Shown here: one piece after another, positions 55,544 to 63,396 of the stretch
Numbering within the stretch: the stretch's first letter is position 1
How the letters are laid out: the number at the start of each line of letters is the position of its first letter
Assembly (NCBI RefSeq): GCF_029581575.1
Contig: NZ_CP089975.1
Span: 1,488,001 to 1,552,000 of the forward strand
Origin: Moraxella nasibovis
Lineage (GTDB): Bacteria > Pseudomonadota > Gammaproteobacteria > Pseudomonadales > Moraxellaceae
Direction: 5' to 3'
DNA: 64,000 bases
Made by a program: the position numbers and the translations under genes
Notes under the pieces: generated by a model
Seen by the model: only the letters and a program-made list of their open reading frames with translations
What the model was told of the DNA's origin: nothing
Database searches by the model: none

Positions 55544-57971
55544 TTAATACACCTTATTATTTTCGGTCAATTCATTAACTTTTTGCACCACTTGATAGCC
55601 TACTTCATCATTTATTTCAAAAAATCGTTTGGCACACGCAATTTTAAACCGCTCTTCCCACCTCAATTTATCAACCACCACCCCATCTTGAATGGATTTA
55701 TCGCCTGTATTTTTAGTCTCAGCAATAAAATAAACCTGCTCGCCATTTTTATTGATGACAACCGCCCAATCAGGATTATAATTACCAATTGGTGTTGGGA
55801 TTTTAAACTTTTTGGGTAATTTAAAATAAAACGCCACTTGCTCATCATAATTTTCACAATCGGTTGCAAACTGATGCTCAGTGGTTGAATCCAAATCCAA
55901 TATACCATTATAAATGGTTTTATCCATTTTATTGACATCAAAAGTATAATCATTGGCATAAATTTGATAAGTTTCAAACAAACTTTGCTCATACATATCA
56001 TTAAGTTGTTCATATTGAATGCCATTTATCATCAATGATTGCAACTGACGGTTAATAATCTCTGCCACAATTTCAATAAAGCGTTGTGGGTTATTTTTAA
56101 TCTCATCAATTCTGCCAGATTGCTTTAAAATCTCTACCAAAGTTTGGCGGGTTAGACCTGTTTTTTCTTGCAATGCCTTTAAAATATCAGGTATGGCAAT
56201 TTTTTTGTCCAAATACTGGTAATCAGAATAAACCTCTTCTGCCTGTACACCCATTTCGCTATTTTGAATGAGTCGTGCTTTTTTAATTTCAATTTTTGGT
56301 TTGGCAATGGCTGGCATTTTGTTTAATGCTTGGCTTGCCAATTTAATCAATTCATCGCTATCAAATGCAACACGATATTTGGTTTTTTGGCGAACACGCT
56401 CCCAAATTTGTAAAAATAGTGGGTCGGTAAACGCATCAAAACGATAAGTTACCGTGCGTTCATTTTTAGCGTCTTTGATATTAGATTTTTCAAATTTAAC
56501 ACCACAATCATCAACATATTCCTGCTGTAAACTGCTGGCAAATTGCTCATAACTTTCATTGGGAATCACGGTCAAAATATTAACCTGTTCATCATAAATT
56601 CGCTCACCTTTTTGATTCACAGGTAAACGAAGTCCACGCCCAATTTCTTGGCGTTTTTTAATGGTAGATGTGGTTTCATTTAAAGTACAAATCTGAAAAA
56701 CATTGGGATTATCCCAACCTTCTTTTAATGCCGAATGACTAAAAATAAATCGCACAGGCTCATCAAAAGACAATAACCGTTCTTTATCTTTCATAATCAA
56801 TTCATAAGCATCGTTATCATCTTTGGTTGTGCCGTTACTATTTTTGGCATTGCCTTTTTTGTCTTGGCTAAAATAGCCATTATGTACGCCACTTGCTGAT
56901 TGTTTGGTTTCTAATTCATACAATTCTTCAAACCACTCATAAAATTTCCCCAATTCACCTTGTGCATTGGTGCGATAATTTTCCACTTTATCAATAAAAA
57001 ATAGCGACAATACTTTAATGCCTAATGGATTTAACTGCTTTTCACGCTGCAGATGTGCTTTAATTGTGGCGTGAATTTGCTGTTTCATAATATCATCTTT
57101 AAGATAATCCAAATTTACGCCACGGGCAATTTCTACGCCATTAGAAAATCTAACTATTTTGTTTTCTAAATCAATGCCTGTAACCATAAACCCTTGATAG
57201 TTGGGATTTTGTTTTGATAGTTTATATAAATCATTATTTTTGTCATTGGTTGTTACAGTAACAACTTTTCTTTTTAATTCTTTATTTTCATTAACATCAA
57301 TAAGTATTTTGGCTTTTAATCCGCCTTTATTGACCACTTCTTTTAATTCAATAAAAGCATTATTTTTATCCTGCGACACCACAGAATTGACAACAATTTG
57401 TTTTACCAAATTCTTTTCAAATGCTTGTACAGGATTTAGGCTATATACTTTATTGATAATTTCTTTATGCGTTGCCGAATATCCAATCGTAAATAATGGA
57501 TTTAAATTTTCAATGGCATTTTTGCGTTTATCACTGCTGATATTTTGTGGTTCATCAATAATAATGATTGGGTTTGTTGCTTGAATCAAATCCATTAACA
57601 CGCCATTTTCTCGCTGTTGATTGATGATATTGCTTTCTTTTTCAAAAGACTGAATATTCATCACCAAAATTTCAATATTTGTACTTGTCGCAAAATGTTT
57701 TAATACATTGGTTTTTTGACCGCTATATTCGCCATAATGATAAATGGGCGAATTAAATTCATCTTTAAAATGGGCTTTTGTGCTATTTAAAGTTTGCAAT
57801 ACACCTTCACGAATGGCGACACTTGGCACAACAATGATAAATTTTCTCCAGCCATAGCGTTGATAAAGCTCAAAAATGGTATTTAAATAAACAAAAGTTT
57901 TGCCTGTACCTGTTTCCATTTCTACACTAAAATACAAACTATCCAATTTATCTGCAAAATCCATACCTTTT
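55544..57971 (-). pseudogene. Type III restriction enzyme Res subunit, 5'-truncated
   Basis: About 806 codons remain of a gene normally near 950-1000. It starts near FSVEMETGTGKTFVYLNTIF (helicase motif I) and keeps IIIIDEPQNI (DEAD-like), IGYSATHKE, FSHSALKEGWDNPN, RQEIGRGLRLPVN (motif VI) and a C-terminal nuclease region (NYNPDWAVVI; YFIAETKNTG). About 100 N-terminal residues are lost where the sequence meets the IS21 left end. No mod gene is present. An ORF can still start at ATG 57964, but the enzyme is probably inactive. Confidence 0.85.
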
Positions 57972-58081
57972 TGACCACCTATTCCAGCCCCAAATGGACA
58001 AAGATTCCAATTTAAAATGACCAGTCATTCCGATAAATGCTGGTCATTTGATTTTTTTATATGATTGTTATTTGGATAAAT

Positions 58082-58822
58082 CTAATTGATCATATAAGTC
58101 GATTTTTTCCGCATGGATTCCCCTGTTAATGTAATAGGATATGATCGGTGAATAATGCGATCTAATATAGCGTCAGCAATGGTCGCCTCAGAAAATAAAT
58201 CATGCCAATTTGCAACAGGATACTGACTAGTTATCATCAGACCTCCAACACTAGATTGCTTGTCAATAATGTCCAGTAACACAGGGCATATCTGTGGTAG
58301 CAATTCACCTATGCCAAAGTCATCAATGATTAACAAATCCACCTTGCAATATTTTTGCTTAACCTTGGCAATACTACCATCAGCGATTGACAAAATGATA
58401 TCTTCATACAAATCAGCAGCTTGAACAAACATCACTTTTCTTAAATTGCGGCAAGCATGATTACCCAAGGCACAAGCCAGCCAAGTTTTACCCGTGCCAG
58501 TAGCTCCTACAATAATGACACCTCGATGTTTATCTATCCATTCATCTTCCAATAAATGCGAAATGGCATCAGGGTTTAATCTTTTACTACTATAATCCAT
58601 ATCTTCAATTCTGGCTTTACTGTAGCGAAATTTGGCATTTTTGATTAATTTATTGACATAATTATTATGTCGTTGATTAATCTCATGCTCCAACATGCCA
58701 TCAATGAGTTGCGCTGTACCAATTTGAGGATTGCTTGGCGTTAGATATTGAGCTTCATAGTAATTGGCAGCATGGCTAAGTTTTAACTGTTTGAGTTTAG
58801 ATATTATTTTGTTGTTAGACAT
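58082..58822 (-). CDS. istB: IstB, ATP-binding transposition helper
   Basis: A 246-residue AAA+ protein: KLKQLKLSHAANYYEAQYLT, IIVGATGTGKTWLACALGNH (Walker A), VDLLIIDDFGIGELLPQICP (Walker B) and SQYPVANWHDLFSEATIADA. It targets and activates IstA. Nine bases separate it from istA. Apparently intact. Confidence 0.95.
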   Translation of the reverse strand: MSNNKIISKLKQLKLSHAANYYEAQYLTPSNPQIGTAQLIDGMLEHEINQRHNNYVNKLIKNAKFRYSKARIEDMDYSSKRLNPDAISHLLEDEWIDKHRGVIIVGATGTGKTWLACALGNHACRNLRKVMFVQAADLYEDIILSIADGSIAKVKQKYCKVDLLIIDDFGIGELLPQICPVLLDIIDKQSSVGGLMITSQYPVANWHDLFSEATIADAILDRIIHRSYPITLTGESMRKKSTYMIN

Positions 58823-58831
58823 ACTTATCTC

Positions 58832-60424
58832 CTAGATTGAAATCGTGTTGTATTGATTTGCATAGTAACTTGAGCCACGGATATTTTCGTGTGTTTGATT
58901 TTTAGAAAACACAACATCTAACTCTTCCATGGTTGGAACAATCAGATGATTATTCTTTTGATAAACTTTGTTTTTAAATACCGAAACAATTCTGTCAATC
59001 GCATTGATATTAAGTTTTTGTATATAGTCAAATCCCTGTTCGATTTGCAAGGCTGGAACTTTGTTTTCAAACAGATATCGCTTTAATTGATTAAGCTTTT
59101 TAAGATTGTTGGCATATCCTGATTTGTTACTCAATATCTTTTGAATGACGAAACTGATTTGCACACCGATGCTTTGCGCCCAAGCAACCAGTCTGTCTGG
59201 TTGCATCTCATCTTGTAGTTGATGATTTCTTGGCATGTGTTCATTTAAGATGCTATTGCCTGATAGGATACGTGCATGGCTGGCAATCAATTCTCTATTT
59301 AAGTACAGATCAATTGTCCGATCTGTCATTTTAGCATCGACATATTGACCAATAAACTGATAAGGTACGGAATATCCAATACCTTCCAAGGTTACTGTAT
59401 AAAACTCAGAAACTTTAAGATGATAGGTCCATTGGCATACTTCGTATCCTCTACCAGGTAGTGGATTAAGAAATTGCTGATCGGTCTTACTAAAGCAAGT
59501 GTAGCGACTCTCTGGATAGCGCTTGGTTGTTTTTGTATTTAAAATAACAAGTTCTTGTGCAAGCACATCATTCAATTCATCAAGATGGAAAAATTTACGG
59601 TTTCTTAATTTGGCCAAAATACCCATTTGCACAATGCGCACTGCTAATTCCGCCATAGACTTATCCTGAGGTTTTCTTGGACGCGAGGGAAAAATTATAA
59701 TATTGTAATGATCAGCAAGCTCACTATAAGAGGCGTTTAGATGCACTCCAGTTTTATTATTGCTGATCACGGCAGATTTTAAATTATCAGTGATAAGCTT
59801 TTGAGGCACTCCACCAAAATAATCAAACATGCGAATATGACACATCTGCCAGTCATCAACCTTTTGTGAGGCGACAGCAGTGCAAAAGATGTAGCCTGAT
59901 GCTGGCAATATACCGACAAATATTTGAGCATTGATGGCGACTTGACCTGTCTGTTCATTATAGATTGGCATTGTTTGACCACAAAAATCTACCTGTACCA
60001 TTTCGCCAGCTTTATAAGTTTGTCGCTTACTTGGGCGTACAGTTTTCTTGTATTTGCGATACATCTCGCAAAACTGGGAGTAGCCGATGCCATCAGGATG
60101 AACGGCTTTAAATTCTTGCCATAGTAGCTCTAAAGTCACATTAGGCCGTGACATTTCTTGATCAATATATGCCCAATCAGGATGGGACTTGACATGCTTG
60201 GTCTTGTGTGGATTGTAGACCTTTTCAATTCCTAGCAGTCTACGCATTTCGAGGTCATTGACAGTCAGCAATTCATCAATATCCACCGTACAGTTATTGC
60301 ATAATTGCCGTATTTTAGCCACTGTTGTTGGTGAAATCTTCTGATTGCGTGCAATTTCACGATTGCTTAGTTCTTGCTTGATTTGCCGTAGCACAGCACG
60401 GATGATTTTGTTAGCTATTTTCAT
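58832..60424 (-). CDS. istA: IstA, IS21-family DDE transposase
   Basis: A 530-residue transposase from about ATG 60424 (MKIANKIIRAVLRQIKQELS). Helix-turn-helix NREIARNQKISPTTVAKIRQ, then catalytic Asp in MVQVDFCGQTMPIY, second Asp in KLITDNLKSAVI and Glu in KPQDKSMAELAVRIVQMGIL, and a C-terminal Mu-type domain. Nearby upstream ATGs at 60433 and 60439 are possible. Confidence 0.93.
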   Translation of the reverse strand: MKIANKIIRAVLRQIKQELSNREIARNQKISPTTVAKIRQLCNNCTVDIDELLTVNDLEMRRLLGIEKVYNPHKTKHVKSHPDWAYIDQEMSRPNVTLELLWQEFKAVHPDGIGYSQFCEMYRKYKKTVRPSKRQTYKAGEMVQVDFCGQTMPIYNEQTGQVAINAQIFVGILPASGYIFCTAVASQKVDDWQMCHIRMFDYFGGVPQKLITDNLKSAVISNNKTGVHLNASYSELADHYNIIIFPSRPRKPQDKSMAELAVRIVQMGILAKLRNRKFFHLDELNDVLAQELVILNTKTTKRYPESRYTCFSKTDQQFLNPLPGRGYEVCQWTYHLKVSEFYTVTLEGIGYSVPYQFIGQYVDAKMTDRTIDLYLNRELIASHARILSGNSILNEHMPRNHQLQDEMQPDRLVAWAQSIGVQISFVIQKILSNKSGYANNLKKLNQLKRYLFENKVPALQIEQGFDYIQKLNINAIDRIVSVFKNKVYQKNNHLIVPTMEELDVVFSKNQTHENIRGSSYYANQYNTISI

Positions 60425-60483
60425 AAGTTGCATTCTCATTGGATATAAATTAAGGGTTAATCTAAATTTTGAGGATTGCAAAA

Positions 60484-60524
60484 CTCTTGAAAAGCTTGAC
60501 ATATCAAGCCTTTCAAGAGATAAT
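60484..60524 (+). promoter_or_regulatory. Sigma70 promoter overlapped by a 16-bp inverted repeat
   Basis: TTGACA (60496-60501), 17 bases, GATAAT (60519-60524), directed rightward. CTCTTGAAAAGCTTGA (60484-60499) and TCAAGCCTTTCAAGAG (60504-60519) pair with one mismatch across the same stretch, an operator-like dyad covering the -35 and spacer. Confidence 0.6.
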
Positions 60525-60557
60525 ACATATGTCTCTACCTAAAAGACATTTTGTATC

Positions 60558-60588
60558 AACACCCCTGATTGCCGTCAGGGGTGTTTTG
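60558..60588 (+). terminator. Hairpin terminator 35 bases after the 60484 promoter
   Basis: AACACCCCTG (60558-60567) pairs with CAGGGGTGTT (60576-60585), then TT. With the promoter it would bound a transcript of roughly 55-60 bases. Nothing else is recognised up to 60677. Confidence 0.6.
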
Positions 60589-60677
60589 CAATCAATGATT
60601 AAAAAATATTATAGCTCTACTTCATTAACTACTCCTTTTTTACATCTCAGTTTAAATATCACACATCTGCAAACAAA

Positions 60678-60848
60678 TCAGCTCTCTTGTGTTATCTTTT
60701 TTTCTCGTCGAATCTTTTCTTCATTAATCAGCTTGGCAACAAAGCCAGACAATGACTGAAAGTCCTGCGCTGCTTGTTGTCTTGCCCATTCTTTTAATTC
60801 TGATGGAATTTTGGTGTTTAATTGCTCCATCGTCTGAGAGTCTAACAT
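60678..60848 (-). CDS. Small ribbon-helix-helix (Arc/CopG-type) protein
   Basis: A 56-residue protein: MEQLNTKIPSELKEWARQQA, then FQSLSGFVAKLINEEKIRR, the strand-helix-helix plan of Arc/CopG repressors. The ATG follows GAGGTAATT. It diverges from the 61014 regulator across an AT-rich gap. A toxin partner is not evident, so it may be an antitoxin remnant or a plasmid/phage repressor. Confidence 0.65.
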   Translation of the reverse strand: MLDSQTMEQLNTKIPSELKEWARQQAAQDFQSLSGFVAKLINEEKIRREKKITQES

Positions 60849-60919
60849 AATTACCTCTATATTTTCTTTTTACATCCAGGTTTCGTATGTTAATATAATA
60901 ATGATACTTAAGTCAAGAA

Positions 60920-60935
60920 ATTTTAATATTAAAAT
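60920..60935. promoter_or_regulatory. Perfect 16-bp palindrome between divergent regulators
   Basis: ATTTTAATATTAAAAT lies midway between the ribbon-helix-helix gene and the Arc-HTH gene, a possible operator. The very AT-rich setting raises the chance of coincidence. Confidence 0.35.
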
Positions 60936-61013
60936 AATATTTTTAGTGACTAAATAATGCTATTTTATAGAGCATTGTATATAATAGGATGATTTAGTCA
61001 GTTGGGGTATAAT

Positions 61014-61937
61014 ATGAGTGCTGAAGTACAGGTTAACTTGCGTTTACCTATCGAATTAAAGGAGCGCATACACAATGAAGCTCGAAAAAATAATCGCTCA
61101 TTGAATGCAGAGCTTGGAGATAGGTTGCAAAAATCTTTTGTTGGCCTGGATGATGCTCACTTTGACATACTTGATAAGTTAGAGGAATTAATTACAAGGC
61201 ATCAAGCCTCCAGCAGAACAAAAAATATTGGAGATAAACTCAATAGTCTGCTGGGTGAATTATCTCATATCCCTAGTGCACCATACTTGACTCCAGCACT
61301 CATTGCTCACGATTTGGGCTTTGATAGAGCATCCATGGTAGAAAAGTGGTTTCAAGGTAGACTTGAACCTACCTTTGCACAACTAGATATGTTGGCGCAT
61401 TTTTTAGGCGCTAGCCCTGAATGGCTAAGTTTTGACATAGGAGCGTGCTATCCTACACTATGCGCACCATCAATGTTTTCAGCGGAAAGTTTTGTGGAGT
61501 TTTGTTTTACGCCAGAGGAGAGCTTTAATGATGTTGAGCAAGTTCTTTTTATCAGAAATAATAGCGAAGCAGGAGAAGTACTGATTATCAAGCAATACAG
61601 CGTTAGACAAGCAAGAGTATTTGATACCAATATTCACTTAAGTCATGTGGTAGGTGTTACAGGTACTCGAGATCAGGCGGAGTTCGTTGCAGCTCTCAAA
61701 AATATTAAGCAAAGCGACAAAAAGCTAAAAACAATCAGTTATTTAATCAGCCCTGATAAGTACGAAAAGCTAATCAGAGGAGGTGAACACCCGCTGAAAG
61801 TCATTGGTAGGGAACCAGTTAGCTACTGGGCGGATGATATCTGGGACAAACAAATGTATTTGCAGCAAAAAGATAATGAATATTGGCAGGGGTGGAAAGA
61901 TTTATGTATTGCGATTGATACTTATAAGGGTCGGTAA
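61014..61937 (+). CDS. Arc-type RHH plus helix-turn-helix fusion regulator
   Basis: A 307-residue protein from ATG 61014. Residues 1-45 are an Arc-like domain (VQVNLRLPIELKERIHNEAR, NNRSLNAELGDRLQ). Residues about 85-145 resemble an XRE helix-turn-helix (LIAHDLGFDRASMVEKWFQG; FAQLDMLAHFLGASPEWLSF). The C-terminal 150 residues are of unknown family. Probably a phage- or island-type repressor binding two kinds of operator half-site; that is inference. Confidence 0.7.
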   Translation: MSAEVQVNLRLPIELKERIHNEARKNNRSLNAELGDRLQKSFVGLDDAHFDILDKLEELITRHQASSRTKNIGDKLNSLLGELSHIPSAPYLTPALIAHDLGFDRASMVEKWFQGRLEPTFAQLDMLAHFLGASPEWLSFDIGACYPTLCAPSMFSAESFVEFCFTPEESFNDVEQVLFIRNNSEAGEVLIIKQYSVRQARVFDTNIHLSHVVGVTGTRDQAEFVAALKNIKQSDKKLKTISYLISPDKYEKLIRGGEHPLKVIGREPVSYWADDIWDKQMYLQQKDNEYWQGWKDLCIAIDTYKGR

Positions 61938-62260
61938 TTGAAATTTAGTCCTGCATCGCACAATAGCACTACAGAGCCTGCGGCAAGTTTTGCAGTATTT
62001 AGGATTTTATTATAATCTGGTGTGCCTGGGCTGATTTCTCCTGAGTTGATTTTAGCTTGGATGTCATCATTCACCATCCAATCACCCACCATCTCACCGA
62101 TAACAGCACCGACTGCTCCTGCTTCACAAGATTTGTCTTTGGCTTTGGCGGATAGACAGCCTGTCAGACCTGCGGCAAGTTTGTGAGAGAGGTTGTTGAT
62201 GAGCTCATTTGTGGTGGCGATATCTAGCTTTGACAAGTAGCATAGGTGGACTAAGTCCAC
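61922..62260 (-). pseudogene. Fragment of a CdiA/haemagglutinin-type protein (pretoxin region)
   Basis: The readable part (NNLSHKLAAGLTGCLSAKAK, SCEAGAVGAVIGEMVGDWMV, ILNTAKLAAGSV) resembles the region before the toxin in FHA/CdiA-type exoproteins. The first 12 or so codons come from a palindromic repeat (GGTGGACT-a-AGTCCACC, 62246-62262), so its start is not original. It ends shortly after LCDAGLNFNYRPL. A decayed piece of the toxin locus. Confidence 0.6.
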
Positions 62261-62287
62261 CCTACACGACTACCAAAGTACCCACAA

Positions 62288-62788
62288 TCAGTCTTGGTCG
62301 GCTGATGATGTGTTCTTTTTGCTGGATTGCTGAAGTTTTGATACATCAACTGGAAACCTCGGGTTTTCCTCATCCCAAGGCACTTGATGTTCTGCAAAAA
62401 TACGCTCCAAATGCTCGATAAACGGAACATTGATTTGCTCGGTATCAAAATCCTTAAAATATAACTCAATCAGCGAGCGACCTTTGGGGGTTAAGCTGGC
62501 TTCAGACACATACCAAATATTATCCTCATATGGAATGGAGTTGGATAACTGCATGCAAAAATCATCAATATTTTCATAGGTTGTCTCATGACATCTGGGG
62601 TCTTTTATAAGTACATCTGGATCAAAAATGATTATATCGCACATAACCAATCTATAAATTGCTTCCACGCTAAACTGCCAAGGACTAGGGTTTCCGACAG
62701 TCAATAAAAATGCACAACACAACCCATCATCAATTAACACATTTAAAAACCATTGAATACGCTCAGCATTAAGAGTGCTCATTTTCAT
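62288..62788 (-). CDS. Putative immunity protein of the polymorphic toxin locus
   Basis: A 166-residue soluble protein with no recognised family. ERIQWFLNVLIDDGLCCAFL, EAIYRLVMCDIIIFDPDV and WYVSEASLTPKGRSLIELYF are seen. It starts three bases after the short toxin-like ORF upstream, the usual toxin-immunity order, and lies in the same direction as the barnase-barstar pair. Immunity role inferred from position and size. Confidence 0.5.
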   Translation of the reverse strand: MKMSTLNAERIQWFLNVLIDDGLCCAFLLTVGNPSPWQFSVEAIYRLVMCDIIIFDPDVLIKDPRCHETTYENIDDFCMQLSNSIPYEDNIWYVSEASLTPKGRSLIELYFKDFDTEQINVPFIEHLERIFAEHQVPWDEENPRFPVDVSKLQQSSKKNTSSADQD

Positions 62789-62791
62789 AAA

Positions 62792-62983
62792 TTATTCCTT
62801 GGGGAATTTGAGTTTTAAGTTTGTTTTACTGTTATGAGATTTATTTTTTGGCAAATTATGGATTTCTACCGTTGCCGTAGTTGGTAAAGTGTCTCTGCTT
62901 GCTTTGCCAGCAGGTCTATATACCACCCAGGCACCATCGGGAGTTTGCGCCCTCCAACACCCTTGGCAATTATTATTCATCAT
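62792..62983 (-). CDS. Orphan toxin C-terminal fragment
   Basis: A 63-residue ORF: MNNNCQGCWRAQTPDGAWVV, then YRPAGKASRDTLPTTATVEI and a basic end. It looks like the last part of a polymorphic toxin without its delivery region, immediately before a candidate immunity gene. Repeat copy 5 lies just upstream. Toxin family not identified. Confidence 0.45.
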   Translation of the reverse strand: MMNNNCQGCWRAQTPDGAWVVYRPAGKASRDTLPTTATVEIHNLPKNKSHNSKTNLKLKFPKE

Positions 62984-62990
62984 CGTAGCT

Positions 62991-63065
62991 CGGTAGGTTG
63001 GGTTGAGGTACGAAACCCAACAAAATCAAGGAGTTATATCATAATGCTAAGTTACACTATCGCTG
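62991..63065. repeat. Dispersed GTAGGTTGGG repeat, copy 5
   Basis: CGGTAGGTTGGGTTGAGGTA, GAAACCCAACAAAATCAAGG, then ATAATGCTAAGTTACACTAT. Lies between the barstar-like gene and the orphan toxin fragment; its end is more diverged. Confidence 0.78.
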
Positions 63066-63096
63066 GTTGTCTTATGAGCTATAATTAGCCTGAAGT

Positions 63097-63396
63097 CTAT
63101 TTTATTATATAATCAAAACGATCTGCCCAGCCAAAACTCTCATCTTGCTCCTTAACTCTTTGTAAGACATTAATGATTTGGTAGAATACTGACGCGCCCA
63201 TGAATTTTTTTGAATTTTCAGAATTATTCCAAATAATACAAACCGGTCTTTCCACCCCCCAGGAAAGCAAATCCCAAAGAGCATTAAGATTATACCCATA
63301 AAACTCTGTTACATCACACTGAATTGCCAAGGTTCTATGAAAATCTTTTTCAGTTTTAACAATATTACCATCAATCATAATTTGATTCATTTCCAT
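63097..63396 (-). CDS. Barstar-family immunity protein
   Basis: A 99-residue protein with the barstar plan: MIDGNIVKTEKDFHRTLA, FYGYNLNALWDLLSWGVERP (the barnase-binding helix region with N-L-x-A-L-W-D), and a final region around SFGWADRFDYII. It would block the active site of the upstream RNase toxin. Its start overlaps the toxin stop by ten bases, so the two are co-expressed. Confidence 0.88.
   Translation of the reverse strand: MEMNQIMIDGNIVKTEKDFHRTLAIQCDVTEFYGYNLNALWDLLSWGVERPVCIIWNNSENSKKFMGASVFYQIINVLQRVKEQDESFGWADRFDYIIK

Larger units (their letters stand above)
57972..60480 (-). mobile_element. IS21-family element (left end defined, right end unclear)
   Basis: The left end begins TGACCACC (57972) and holds three imperfect 23-bp units each opening ATTCC (57981, 58004, 58027), the multiple end repeats typical of IS21. 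istB and istA lie inside. No matching inverted copy is found on the right: GGTTAATCTAAATTTTGAGG near 60456 resembles only an inner repeat. The right terminus is therefore lost or too diverged to place. Confidence 0.72.

Noticed and set aside
60469-60759. Rightward 96-codon ORF beyond the IS21 element
   Set aside because: It crosses the hairpin promoter and terminator, has no family resemblance, and runs antisense into the ribbon-helix-helix gene.
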